Below, in pieces: positions 35,661-47,834 of a stretch of DNA of 60,000 nucleotides. This DNA comes from Nematostella vectensis (taxonomy: Eukaryota > Cnidaria > Anthozoa > Actiniaria > Edwardsiidae), in the NCBI RefSeq assembly GCF_932526225.1, contig NC_064048.1, positions 5,130,627 to 5,190,626 on the forward strand, read 5' to 3'. Position numbers and translations under genes: made by a program. A model generated the notes under the pieces. The model was not told the origin of the DNA. It ran no database searches and saw nothing but the letters and a program-made list of their open reading frames with translations. Position 1 is the stretch's first letter. Every line of letters starts with the position of its first letter.

Positions 35661-36318
35661 TGTGGTTTGGGAAGGCTAGTGGTGGTTGTCATTGTGGTTT
35701 GGTAATGATAGTGGTGGTAATGGTGGCTGTGATAGTTGTGGTTGTGGTTTGGTGATGATAGTGGTGGTAATGGTGGCTGTGATAGTTGTGGTAATGGTGG
35801 CTGTGATAGTAATGGTTGTGGTTTGGTGATGATAGTGGTGGTAATGGTGGCTGTGATAGTTGTGGTAATGGTGGCTATGATAGTTGTGGTAATGGTGGCT
35901 GTGATAGTTGTGGTAATGGTGGCTGTGATAGTTGTGGTTGTGGTTTGGTGATGATAGTGGTGGTAATGGTGGCTGTGATGGTAATGGTTGTGGTTTGGTG
36001 ATGATAGTGGTGGTAATGGTGGCTGTGATAGTGGTGGTAATGGTGGCTATGATAGTTGTGGTTGTGGTTTGGTGATGATAGTGGTGGTAATGGTGGCTGT
36101 GATAGTAATGGTTGTGGTTTGGTGATGATAGTTGTGGTAATGGTGGCTATGATAGTAATGGATGTGGTTTGGTGATGATAGTGGTGGTAATGGTGGCTAT
36201 GATAGTTGTCATTGTGGTTTGGTGATGATAGTGGTGGTAATGGTGGCTATGATAGTTGTCATTGTGGTTTGGTGATGATAGTGGTGGTAATGGTGGCTAT
36301 GATAGTTGTGGTTTGTGG
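35661..36318. repeat. TGG-rich minisatellite
   Basis: About 650 bp of mixed short units (GTGGTTTGGTGATGATAG, TGGTGGTAATGGTGGC, TGTGATAGTTGTGG) in variable order. Long Gly/Asp/Val-rich frames across it are artefacts of the repeat. Confidence 0.92.
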
Positions 36319-36356
36319 TTCAAATGAGACAACAACAACAAAAAACACAGAAAAAA

Positions 36357-36556
36357 ACGTTGTCAGTGCAAATGGCGACTGGCAAATGGCAGTCACTATT
36401 TATGGATATATTTTTTGTAAGAATAAAGATTAGAAGAAATAAAATCGCAGAAATTATCCACATTTTCCTTCATTTAGTATGTTGACGAGTTACATTATTT
36501 TTTTATCTAAGAACTGCCATTTGACAATCACCATATGCCGTTTGCACTGACAACGT
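36357..36556. mobile_element. MITE family C, copy 1 (200 bp)
   Basis: TIR AACGTTGTCAGTGCAAATGG at the left, and its inverse TTTGCACTGACAACGTT at the right. The interior is AT-rich and non-coding. Confidence 0.8.
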
Positions 36557-38094
36557 TATTTGAGAAAGATGTATGTGTACGTGTTGTTTCTATGGATGTG
36601 TTTAGAAAAACCTTGCTTGGAGCCGGTCGAAATACCGCACGTATGGAGATACCAGTTAAAGAACCCCTGGAGAGTTGATAGTATGAGCGATATAATTGAG
36701 GACTACCCGCAGAGTACATAATACAACACGTACATCATCGTAGTCTTAAATAAAAACTACGTGCCAGGGTCGCATTATCGTACCGCTCTATAAAGGTTCG
36801 ACAGATAATGCGACGTTAGCGCGCCGTTTATTGCGCACCGTTTATTGCGCACCGTTTATTGCGCACGAAATTGAATTAATGAGGAGGTCGCACCAACTTT
36901 CTGGAGCGGGTGGCTAGTCGGATAATCGACTATGGTACGGCGAGGGATTAAACGGTGGTCCAAGGTGGCACCAGTCATAACGATTACATTATGCAGATTA
37001 GTTTATAATCAAAGCAAATCGTTTTGGATGAACAAAAGAAAAAAGGAGCCACCCGTGCAGAGTATTATTGACTCCCCCCGTTATTCTCGCATATATATTC
37101 GCAAAATTGACAATACCTCCCCTGAGACCCTGTATGTATCGTGAAAGCCCGAATGTAGCCCCTTGACTTGCACTTTTCAGGCAATATTGAAAATAGCGGC
37201 GTTTCAGAAATCATTAACTGAGGACTCGACAGATCGAGCTCTTGTTTCGGGGACACAAAATACGAGTGCATTTCATGCAAAATGCCGTTTTGTGATAAAT
37301 GCTCTTTTCCTTAACTTGATGAAAACGTAGCCGGATGAAAAGCGGGCAAAAATGTTGGATATTGCAAGTATTTTAGTGTCAAGACGAAGCAGCATGTATT
37401 TTGTGCCTAATGACTATATTGTCACACTCCATACCTTTGGTAGTTAACAAGCAAAAGGTTCGACGTTTACTGTAGAGCCGCTCTATGATCGAACCTCTAC
37501 GCCTTTTAAACTAGGCCTTATTTATTTTATCTACTGTTATCCTTATGAGAGAGCTTGTTAGTCAATTAGAACATCGTGAATGATAGATCTCTTTGAACTA
37601 AACCTGAGATATTTTACTCAAGCAGGCAAGCACAGCCAAATGATGAAGGGGAAAACCTGAGATATTTTACTCAAGCAGGCAAGCACAGCCGAATGATGAA
37701 GGGGACTGTTCGCGGGGAGACCTCGTGTTGTTAATAAAGGAATAATTGAGAAAAAAATATTAATTTTATTAAAAGTGTACTTGTTGGGCGAATTGTATAT
37801 CTGAAAAAAAGCTACTTGTATATGATGAACTAACTTGAGACTTGCTTCGGATACTGTTTTCGCATTTCAAATATCTTTTTTCGGTATCTTCTTGCCTTGC
37901 TTAGCTATTTTCTATTTCTCGCGGAAAAAAGAACACTTTGACAGTTTGGTAAAGTAAATCACTAAAAATGCATTGCAAGCAGCAATGTCTGATTGCACTT
38001 GTCATCGAGGCAAAGAAATGCTTTAGTGTTGTGAGACCACGATGGAATCCTCCTAAAAATCGATTCAATCAAATTAGTTACACCTACTTCAATA
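36557..38094. other. Intergenic with one 53-bp tandem duplication
   Basis: AACCTGAGATATTTTACTCA and the following 30 bp are duplicated at 37601 and 37654 (to 37704). Three copies of CACCGTTTATTGCG-type sequence lie near 36825-36865. No gene recognised. Confidence 0.5.
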
Positions 38095-38299
38095 AAGGTT
38101 GTCAGTGCAAATGGCGATTGGCAAATGACAGTTCTACGACCGAAAGTAACGCGTCTCGAAGAATATGGATAAATCAAAACAATTATCCATTAAAGGTTAC
38201 CAATGCTTGGCTCTGACATTGCTGGACTTTATTTAACAACTTTAATTTGACGAATAATTAGTATCCATAAGCCATTTGCCATTTGCACTGACAACCTTT
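38095..38299. mobile_element. MITE family C, copy 2 (205 bp)
   Basis: Inverted ends AAAGGTTGTCAGTGCAAATG and CATTTGCACTGACAACCTTT. Same family as 36357-36556; the interiors differ. Confidence 0.82.
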
Positions 38300-38325
38300 T
38301 GTGAAATCGATATAACTCGCGTGCT

Positions 38326-38666
38326 AAATAGGCAATTCCAGCTAGAAGCTTGCGCGCGCATTACTATAGAAACCTACCTAAAGGTTGGTTCTCACTAGGA
38401 AGAAGCGCAAACGGCAGCGCAACACAAGTGAGAATCGGTCAAACACAAGCGCAAGCGCAGGAAAATCAAGCAGTTGCTTTCTCTTTCGCTTATGTTCTAG
38501 TGAGAATCGGAGAATTACGCGCGTTCCGCTTGCGCTTACGTCCAATTGAGAACCAACCTTAAGCTTTTTTAATCTTGCACCAAACGAAGCGCGCGCTGCA
38601 TGATGGTAGTTGAGGTAGGTTTCCATGTCGAGTGAGCGCGCATGCTAATAGCTGAAATAGCCTATT
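38326..38666. mobile_element. Outer MITE interrupted by another MITE
   Basis: The left arm AAATAGGCAATTCCAGCTAG, then GCGCGCATTACTATAGAAAC, is matched in inverse on the right by GTTTCCATGTCGAGTGAGCG, then GCTGAAATAGCCTATT. The arms are separated by a complete inner element at 38381-38560. Confidence 0.7.
38381..38560. mobile_element. Inner MITE (180 bp) with GCGCAAGCG-rich body
   Basis: Ends AAGGTTGGTTCTCACTAGGA and TCCAATTGAGAACCAACCTT are inverted. The body repeats CGCAAGCGC/GTGAGAATCGG blocks on both arms. It is nested in 38326-38666 and so is younger than it. Confidence 0.78.
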
Positions 38667-41600
38667 GACGAACATTTTCCAATACGGTAGCGCACGTCAC
38701 ACTTCAAGAGGATTGCAGGCCACTTGATATTATTAATAAGCGTTCTCTAATGTCACGCCGAAAGTAAGGAGCTGCTCACGTCATTCTTGAAGACGGAAAA
38801 AGATGGGAATACTAGGGCGTCTTGTTAAGAATAAAGATTACTCAATTCCCCTTGTTGGGGGTTAGATTATCAAGAAGCTCTTGAGCGAACGCCTTATGTT
38901 AACCTTATCTTCTTTTGGAGTACCGGATACGATTTAAAAAAACGGGAGTTGGAAAATGCGAACAGTTGTATTAGGATACAAGGTCAAAACGGGAAATAAA
39001 TCCAATTACTTTTTCCGAATTAAAAGGCACGTAGTTTGTTAGTCAACCGATCCAATTTGGTTTTGCCCTGATGCCGTTGCAAACAGAATGTCAATTTTGA
39101 CATTTTGATAGAAGCGCTTCGCCGATTTTTGCCAAATTTGTAGCACAATTAAAGCAAGCGTAGAGAAGCCCAACTATAATGTGTGGCATCATAACCTAGG
39201 CGATCCTATGAATTCAACTAGCACTGCTAAAATATCGCAGATGTCTTGGTCATTCTTATTTGCTCTTAATGCTGTTCTCAAATTTAAGTGAAATATAATG
39301 TCAGTATTTCGAAATGATTTTCCCTTTTCAAAACACAAATAACGTTAGGCCGAAATCCACATTACCGAGATTTTGGCTTTTTAAGATGTTTTTTCCATGA
39401 TCATTCCAGTCCCGAACACGGGGGACACCAATCAAATCTCTAAGCCGTGTGATAGTTTATGTTAAATTTAATGATTTTATAAAGGTATAAAAGGGTCCAC
39501 TTAGCTCTCTCCCGTGCTTGCTTGCTCGCTCACGAATTTCAATCTGGTCTCTAATTACAAATCATGATTCTATGTACACATGCCCTCTCGCTTAAAGTCC
39601 GTGAATCCGACTTACGTGACACTGTTGTTTTGTTTTTGGTTTGAATGTTTAGAACTCCATCATTTTGAAAAATATAACCTACCCAGCATTGTTTGATATC
39701 GTATAAAATAATCGAGTCGATTTTATTGTAGGATGGATTGAATTTCAGCGTGATTCAAGCGGATTTTATTCACATGCATGGGGTTTTCATAGCCCAATGA
39801 CACTTTACAAAATGTCGCATCATAAAAAAAGGCATTTGATATTTTGTTTGCTGTTACTTACTAAGTACTTAGAGAAATTTTCCGCCTTATTATTTCAAGC
39901 GTCATGTCATGTTTTTCCGTCATGTATAATATAATTGAAGTATTAGAAAGAGAATTGCAAACATGATCAATAACAGATATGCATATTTGTATATAAAAAC
40001 AATACGATTCTGCATTTTACACCCTAACAAAACGATATTCTGCTGCTATCTGTTCCTCGATATGATCTTAGAAATATCAGGCTTGACGCTTTTATTTATA
40101 AAGGTTCTTATAGAAAAGGGAGGATCAAAGGAAACGCCGTCTCACTTATCACCATGGTTTTAAACATCACCATGACCGAACTTTAGCAAAACACAATTAT
40201 AGAGCAACTTAGACTTCTGCCTTATCTTGTGCTGCAAATATATTTTTTTGCCTTGTATGAAACATTTAGGAGTTCGCTTCTAGGGCAATTAGCTTGTGTC
40301 ACGTATTTGGTGTTCTACGTTGTTGTTGCGACAGCTCGGTAATAGCTTGCTAAGATAGCCTAAAAAATGTTACACTCAATTTTGCGGTGCGAGCATCCTA
40401 TCTTTTAAAACTGTCTGGTACTTATTTTATGACAAAAGGATATAAAAGGAGTAGATCTTACTTTGACGGGTCCTACCTTGAGGGATTCCAAGCTTCTTCT
40501 AGATTGCTCTGTGTCGTCAAGATCTGGAGCAAAAGAAAAAAATAACTTTACAAACTTATTATGATGCGTTTAAAGTGCAACGCGCGCTATCGTGGCCACC
40601 TATTTGTGATGTAAGCCAATGGGGATCCTAGAAACGTGACATCTGATTGACATGAACTTCAATAGCCAATCAGAGAGGCGAAACAAACACTTTGGTGCAC
40701 TACACTTAGCCCCCCTTGCTATGAAGTTCCTGCCAATCAAAACTTTCTCTGATGCTTATTGGGTATCTTTCCTAAAACTTCTTGCTGGCGACTGAAGCGC
40801 GCTTCTTGCACTGGCAACAACAGCTTGATGTCAATTTAGAGCTGTTAGATTTGTTTATTTACAAGCTGTGACAATTTGTTATGTGATCTGGTTGGTTTTC
40901 CTCTTTTCTAGAATTTTATTTCAAGTGTTTATCTGCAATGCTGATAATTAATCCGTCTAGAGAATGACAGGGGATCTAACTAATGACACTCACTGCAACA
41001 ATATTACGAAGGTTGCCCAAGTCTAAGTGAATGATATCCTGGATTGAATTGTTGCTAGGAGTGAATAGAATTGCTATCTTATAAGGTAAAAAAAATGTTT
41101 GGTCACGACAGTAAAAAGTCCATTTGTGACCTTTCTTCCAACCATTCCAAACTCTGTTGGATCTGTGATTTCATAAACACGCCCACAAATACCACAAAAG
41201 AAACCTACATCTTGCTGGCTATTTGCATTAACTGTCTCTTTTCTCGCCATTTTTTTTTTTTTTTTTTTGCTGACGGTGCCTTCAACTCGAATAATGAAGC
41301 TATAAAAAGAACACCAAAACTAAGAAATTCAAAATAAATCGTGCTATAAACTATTGTTTTCCAATATTTAATCTCTGATACTAAGCAAAGAAGCACTAAA
41401 ACTCATAAGCTTTCGTGATCAGGCAAAATTGATAGTAAACAAAGCAAGCGGTCTGACTTTCGGTAACAGCTCCAAATAAACTTAGCAGTAAACAGCAGTT
41501 TTCTGTCTTTTAAAACGTAAGGAAATCTAAATGATCCAAAACCGAATATATAGACAAATACCAAACAAAACTTACACTTACAAATCTTTTCTCTCGAAGA

Positions 41601-42894
41601 CAGTTTGTATATTGCTGCTGGCGATTGCTGTAGAATCTTGCTATCTCCTCTTAGACCCTTTTTTCTTACTTCCCCCTAATGACTTCTCTTCCGATCGTTT
41701 AACTCTTTTATTGCTTCTCACTTGACACTAGATGCGTCGCATCCGGAACGACGCGGACATTCTATGGCCTCTAAGTGTACTACTATTAATTGTTTGACTT
41801 GTATTACCGTTGAAATCTCGGAAAAGTGAAGTAAATAACCTAATGCAATACCTTCGTGGCGCCCTGCAATGCATTGATCTAATAAACGGTGCTTTATACA
41901 AGTAAAATGGTTTCTCTATCTGTTAAAGAAGAAATGTGAATTTCTATCGAAAAGTATTGAACAAAAGAAGCCCTGTATGCCAAACCATGAGATTCAATGA
42001 TTCAGTTTTAAAGGGACAATTCTATCCACCCCAGAATGCAATGTGATTGATCCTCATTTAGATTTTTTTTTCGATTTTTCAAGACTTTCTTTTGTGAGCC
42101 ATAAATGTTATAGCACGACAAATATTACCGCTGACCGCTGAAAATACCACGCGAAGTGTGGAACAATTTTTTTTATTGTTTGAAAAGATGATTTAAGATT
42201 TACTTTTATATATTATACATCGTCTTGAAAACAAGCGCGTAGCAAAGGAATGTACCGCCCCCTAACCCCACCTGCCGCATTGATAACCTTTCCCTACATT
42301 TTTTTTGTTCATTATTTAAAATATTCAATCGATCGAGCAACATAATGACAATAGCGCAAACGTAGCGTTATCATAGAATTATCGAGACTTTTGAAGTTCA
42401 AGGTGCCAGATTGACAATATCATTGATTTTATGTAAACAGAGAAACGCGCACAAATCACGTTTTATTTACAGTGATGTGTAAGATTGATAAACGATTACT
42501 TTCGAATTATATTATTTACGTATCCGACCGCATCTCTCCGGTTTCACTTACTTTATTTAATATTTCAGCTCTCCTTGTTTTCGTCGTAAAATGGGCATCT
42601 ACAAATGGGCGCCTACAATCCTGATTTAGTCGTTTGTAGCGGATACGTAGACGGTTTACATGCAACTCGAATGGTAGAGGTGTCGCGGGCAAGTCGCATA
42701 CGACTAAATCGTGCTGTCTAATTCAGCCTTAAGAGCACAGCTTTCTCGTTTTCCTGCTAAGTCCACAATCTTACGAAATAGCCCCCCACCCCCTCCCTCA
42801 ACCCCCTAAAAAGATGCGGTCGTCACGCAAAATGGGGGCCGAAAAAATAACCATTCAATGAAAATAAGCCGCGCTGTTTTCTGTTGTTGTCATT
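38667..42894. other. Intergenic, includes family A copy 3
   Basis: 39921-40125 aligns with family A in reverse orientation (AAAGAGAATTGCAAACATGATC, CGATTCTGCATTTTA), though more diverged. A T16-17 run lies near 41250. No gene recognised. Confidence 0.45.
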
Positions 42895-43467
42895 TAGGGG
42901 TAGCGATAGGTAAATCCGATACTTGCCGAGGCGCCGAGACCCGCGTTTAGAATCCGAGCCAGAGACGTTTATCAAATTTCAGAAATCGAGCCCAGGCCCG
43001 TAGCTAGGATTTTTAGCGGGGGTCGTTCGTTTTTCCATTTCAGCGGACCAAATTACCGGTATATCCCTCATGGCTCCAGGCTCCAGGCCCTGGCTACGGG
43101 CCTGGAGCCCATGATTCTTGTCAAATTTGAATCCGAACCCGAGCTTGAATTAGGATAACTTGCTCGAGGTATGTCATAATCGTCAATGCAGTTTGCAGTT
43201 ACAATGCAATCTTGCTACAAGGGGAAACCCGTAGCATGGTAATAACATAAAATCGATGGTGTTTAACAAAATCAGAGACTCCGAAATCGCGTTTAAAAAT
43301 CCGAGACTCCGAGACCGTGGTAGAAAAAAAACGAGGCTCCGAGACCCTAAAATTTGGAGAAAAAAAAAACGAGACTTCGATCCTTGCGTAAAAAACGCCG
43401 GGATTTCGAGACTTTGCGAAATGTTTGCGAGACTTTCGAAATTTCGAGGTACCCATCGCTACCCTTT
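42895..43467. mobile_element. Composite TIR element with GAGACTCCGAGAC-rich body
   Basis: AGGGGTAGCGATAGGTAAA at the left and GGTACCCATCGCTACCCTTT at the right are inverted. The body is rich in CGAGACTCCGAGACC variants. A second short element (42993-43108), bounded by CCAGGCCCGTAGCTAGG and CCTGGCTACGGGCCTGG, is inserted in it. Confidence 0.6.
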
Positions 43468-43671
43468 CATTTTGCCGCCAAAGGCAGGAGCGCGGGTTTG
43501 TTTGTCACCCATAATGTCACGTGATTTCTTAGTGCGACTCGTCTGCCAGAGTGGGCACTAATACTACAAAGCTCTTATGTATTGGTAAAAATAAAGGTGA
43601 TAAATAAAGTCAAGCGATGTCAGAATCATACAGGGATCCATGACTTCTCTCGGGCGTACAACTGCCATTTG

Positions 43672-43712
43672 CCAATCGCCATTTGCCGTTTATACTGACA
43701 ACGTTTTTGAAG
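43672..43712 (-). mobile_element. MITE family C, solo end
   Basis: GCCATTTGCCGTTTATACTG then ACAACGTTTTT matches the right terminus of family C. No partner end is nearby. Confidence 0.6.
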
Positions 43713-44533
43713 TAGGAGTGTCAGTCGTTCGAGCAAAGGAAGCGCGCCATAAGTAAAGCGTCACACTTTTTTTAAATCAAACTCTTTTAAAATGATAACA
43801 ATAAAAGAGAAAAGGAAGCGTGTAATGAAATGAAAAAAACAATGATAAACTCGCTATGGACCGAACCTCATCCGATCAGTTGAATGAAATAAGAAGAAAA
43901 GACCATAATTCCAGACATCTGCTGAGACGCCGTATTGCAGCATAAAGCTTTACGGCTTTACCAACTGTACAACACACAGGCTTGATGGCTACCACCACTT
44001 TACTGCTACCAGTTGTACAACACACAGGTACCAGATGCACCCGCGCATTAATTGGCAGGCAACAACCAGGTTACTAGCACTGTCTTAACGGTTACGCCAC
44101 GCACAGCTCGCTGAGATCTATAGTTCTATTCAAGCTCGCGTCCCTTGAGAATAAATCTGTTGCTATATATAGTGGTAATGTGATGTCAGTATCATGCTCA
44201 ATACGCTGTGTCCTAGCTAACGAGATTACAAAGTGCTTGAAAGCCTGTTGCAGGCACGTTAAAATAATCGTGGGAGTCCTGTGGCGCAAATGGAAGAGGT
44301 GCACTGGATCGGCTTGCACGCTGTATGAGGGTCCCTGATACCTGAATGTACCCTCGCTTCCATTGAATCTCGGACAAAGCGAGCATTTCCGAACAACTCT
44401 GAACGAGAGCCGACAATCAGGCCGCTGTATATTGAGTCATAATTTCACAATACTCGTAAAAATTTCCATCCGAAGAGAGAGAGGGTTTTTTTAAGGGGAA
44501 GGGGGGAATTGGCATCTTTCCTTAGATCCACTA
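43713..44533. other. Intergenic, nothing recognised
   Basis: Only a short duplicated CAGTTGTACAACACACAGG-like block near 43966 and 44010. Confidence 0.4.
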
Positions 44534-45165
44534 CTTAAAGAACGTCAACCACCCACGACTTTGTTATTGTTTATCATTTAAAATACAGCGATTTATTCGC
44601 AAGAAAACTTCAAAATAACAATCTAAGAATGAAGTCTGATAGGTTATTTACAATATTTGATTGGAAATATCTTGGCAACTCGCTTGAATAATCAGATGGA
44701 AATGGTTCTTTGAGTCACATAAAATGGCGGGGTGATTGGCCTTCTTTAAGTGACTATAGGGCAACAGAGTGTTCCAATGCACGTCTCACCAGAAAAACAA
44801 ATATTTTTGCGTCAGCTCCTACCACATCACTATATGTCTGCACATTAGTTAAATGTGACTCATTTAGTCGCATGCCGCGCGGTATATTGTTTAGCAAGAC
44901 CTGGCAGCCAGCGGCTACATTTAACCTGTATTCACATTAAAGAAGGCCAATCACGCCGCCATGCTCCTGATCAATGGCGAGACACACAAAGTATCCATTT
45001 CCATCAGCTTATTCAAGCAATTAACCAAAATATTTTCAATCATTTATCGTCAATAACATATCCGAGGTCATTCGTAGATAATTTTTTAGGTTTTCTTTCG
45101 CATAAACCGCTGCATTTTCAATGATAAACAATAACCACGGAGTTGGTGATTGACATTCTTTAAGG
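44534..45165. mobile_element. Foldback (long-TIR) element, ~632 bp
   Basis: The left arm (44534 to ~44755) and right arm (~44932 to 45165) are inverted copies of ~230 bp. Outer ends are CTTAAAGAACGTCAACCA and TGACATTCTTTAAGG; inner ends are GATTGGCCTTCTTTAAG and TTAAAGAAGGCCAATC. The centre (44756-44931) is unrelated filler. Non-autonomous. Confidence 0.82.
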
Positions 45166-45188
45166 AATAATAAACATGTGGTAATGAT

Positions 45189-45393
45189 AGGATCCAACTC
45201 CCCTAAATTCTTCTGTAGTTTAAAATACAAAGAATTAGGAAGCGTTATGAGCTAGTAACGGGTCCCCCCCCCTTTCTTTCGCATGGATGTGGTCCAGCTC
45301 CCGTAAATTCTTCCGTAGTTTAAAATACAAAGAATTAGGAAGCATTATGAGCTAGTAATGGGTCCCCCCCTTTCTTTCGCATGGATGTGGTCC
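45189..45393. repeat. 102-bp tandem duplication
   Basis: Two copies containing TTTAAAATACAAAGAATTAG, ATGAGCTAGTAA, a C run and TTTCTTTCGCATGGATGTGG, at 45189 and 45291. Confidence 0.88.
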
Positions 45394-46027
45394 CGCCAGC
45401 ACGATCCGACGAAAATTTTATAGCTGTATAATGCAATCCTTTCAGATCAAACTCAGAATTTACCCCCAATAATTAAGAGACTGTAAGGTCGTTAGAAGTT
45501 GTGTAGCAATAGTAATATAACTGAAATAATCATATTATGACGGTTAAACTTTGCAGAAGTCGTTTCTGACCCGTCAGCTAGATATTTACTTCACTTTCCA
45601 TTCGACATTTTACTTATTAAATTTAAGTGGATCTCCTCATTGTTTGACTAAGCATGCCTAGTTAGTGTTTGGGCAAAACAGACAGACAGATTTTTTTTAT
45701 ATTTATATTTTTAGTTATATTTATAAGTAAGATTGTCTAATTAAAAAGCAGTCATAAATGTATTTAGCTACAATGCAGTGGTGTTTTGGGGGGCTATTAA
45801 ATCTGTAAAGTTTGGGAAATGTCTTTTTGGTTGTTGGCAAAGAGTATTTCTAAGTTCTGCATTTAATAAGAGGGGTTTTTCGTTTTCCATAGTCTGACAG
45901 CGCGGGCAAACCCTTAATTCTGGTGTTATAATTTTGGAAAATATTGGGGGGGACACGTGCCTTCAATGCCCCAACCCCTTGTTACGGCCCTTTCAACTTT
46001 CAGAGGTGTAGGCCTCACATTTTGCAT

Positions 46028-46318
46028 CATATCAATATTTGGGTGACCTTCATACCCACTCGGCCGACCTCTTGGAGGCCTGGGTCTAAGGGCTTTTCAA
46101 GATCAAAATTTGTTAGAAAAACTTGATCCCTTGGTCAAATCTTTTTCTAACAAATTTTGGCCGCAAGTCTCAAATTGACAGGAATCAGCATTTTTTTTTT
46201 ACCATGTTTTCTGGAGATCCGGGAGCGGGAAAACTTTAGCTCTTCTAAATATGGGCATCAATGCCCATATAAGACAATACATACGAAGGACACTATATGT
46301 GGGGAATATGTTTGATAT
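46028..46318 (+). mobile_element. Dispersed repeat family B, copy with internal hairpin
   Basis: Collinear with 32088-32370. Between the shared halves it carries an inverted repeat, AAAATTTGTTAGAAAAA (46105-46121) and TTTTTCTAACAAATTTT (46142-46158), that the other copy lacks. Confidence 0.75.
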
Positions 46319-47304
46319 GCGTCTCCATAAGAATTTTTTATAGGGGCGCCATACCCTTACGGTGTCTTGGGCTGTTTTATGGGCAAGAGAAAAACTGATT
46401 AACTAACAGAACATCATTTGTGCATTAGAAATATCATCAAGAAGGGCTATTCAAGTCTAGCAAAAATCTCTGATTAAAGGTTAAAATCAGTGACTAGTAA
46501 ATTTGGCTATCCCTTAGGGTTAGGATTCGTAATGTTATTTGTGACTTGTTATAGGAGGAGTCACCCCGGTTTAAACTATGCCTTAGGTCCTATTAGTCTT
46601 TTTATCGTCTAGAACATATTATAAATGTAGTAGAGACGTGCAGCTAAGAACTTTCATGAGGATGAGATAGACTGGCTATGTACATACGGATAGCGATACC
46701 TCATCGGACCTGGAATTTCAAGTTGTAATAGGACCCTAAAAATGTGATCAACAGCACCGACGTTTTCACGTTTGGTTCGAAGTGTTATATTGTACAAGGA
46801 TGTTCAAATGTGTTTGTTTAAAAGTAAAAGAATTGGCCACGCAAATTGCAAACAGCTCAAATAACGGACATATTTTCAAGTTGAACAGGTTCCCGCTAAC
46901 GATTTTTGCCGTCAACTCTCTTCTAAAGAACACTTAGCAACTAAACAGCACTTTCGCGATACTTGTTAAGCCCCTTTTTATTTAAAGAACCTTAGTTAGC
47001 CACCATTTTGTCATCCTACAAAAATACTAAGTGTTAGAACATCCAAATCCATTGGCTCATTTGGGGAAGCTGTTGTGATTTTTTCGTTTGAATTCGCTAA
47101 AAAAAGCATAAGATTTTAAATCTAGGTGTTAACTTTATGATTTCGTCTCATAACTCGTCTTCCAATATACTATTACAGGAGTATGGGTAACAAGGGCTCT
47201 TAAAAACCCCTTTTTTTCTCGAAAGCAATGCATATATGCTTCCCAAAGGTGTTCACTAGCGAAAGAGTTGACAATATGTTCAAACATCATCTAAAAGATC
47301 TAAC
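46319..47304. other. Intergenic, nothing recognised
   Basis: One GGCTATCCCTTAGGGTTAGG motif near 46503, the same as those clustered at 57.5-58 kb. No gene recognised. Confidence 0.4.
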
Positions 47305-47469
47305 CTTTTGGGCACGAGATGACAGAAATCTCTTCTCTTCTCTTGACAAACCCTTCACGGATACATCCTCTTCAAGACAAGCAATGCAATGGTTCACATG
47401 AGCTGTCGCTTTAGTTTCAATGTAATTTGTCAACCATTGACATCGATAGCAGTCTAGCCAGCACTCCAC
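47305..47469 (-). CDS. Candidate internal exon, Cys/His-rich, unrecognised
   Basis: 165 bases (55 codons, phase 0-0), bounded on the minus strand by an acceptor ...AAATACAG and a donor AAG/GTTAGA. The peptide begins VECWLDCYRCQWLTNYI and has a C7-x2-C10 pair followed by H24-x2-H27-C28-x2-C31, then a charged helix ending SSRAQK. The spacing could bind zinc. No partner exon was identified on either side, so the call rests on splice borders and composition alone. Confidence 0.3.
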
Positions 47470-47500
47470 CTGTATTTCGTTAGCAACAAATAATTTCCAG

Positions 47501-47582
47501 GCTTGTCGAGGCCTTCTTCTATATCAGGCGCTCAAACCAAAATGATCTCCATATACGATGTCAGAACAGAGTTTGGCGAAAG
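47501..47582 (+). CDS. Candidate 82-bp exon on the opposite strand
   Basis: Preceded by TAATTTCCAG and followed by GTAATAAG. One frame is open and reads LVEAFFYIRRSNQNDLHIRC and on to WRK. It is only 31 bp from the minus-strand candidate, so at most one of the two is likely to be real. Confidence 0.18.
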
Positions 47583-47834
47583 GTAATAAGGTTCCATAAG
47601 TATTTTTCTCTTTTATTAAAAAAACTATGAGTTTTATTTAATAGTGTATTGAGGAGTTGGTTTATTTTTTCCCATGCCCCGGGGTGAACTAGGCAATCTG
47701 TTTGTTATCACTATTAAACATACTTGTTTTAAAAGTTGTGGTTAAGTTCTCTAGTTCGTCATTGCCCCAAGGACATCACATGCGACATGATCGCGATATA
47801 GTGGTTATTCCATTAAGCGGCCACCCTCGGGACC

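Noticed and set aside
35736-36433. Gly/Asp/Val-rich frames
   Set aside because: Generated by the TGG-rich minisatellite.
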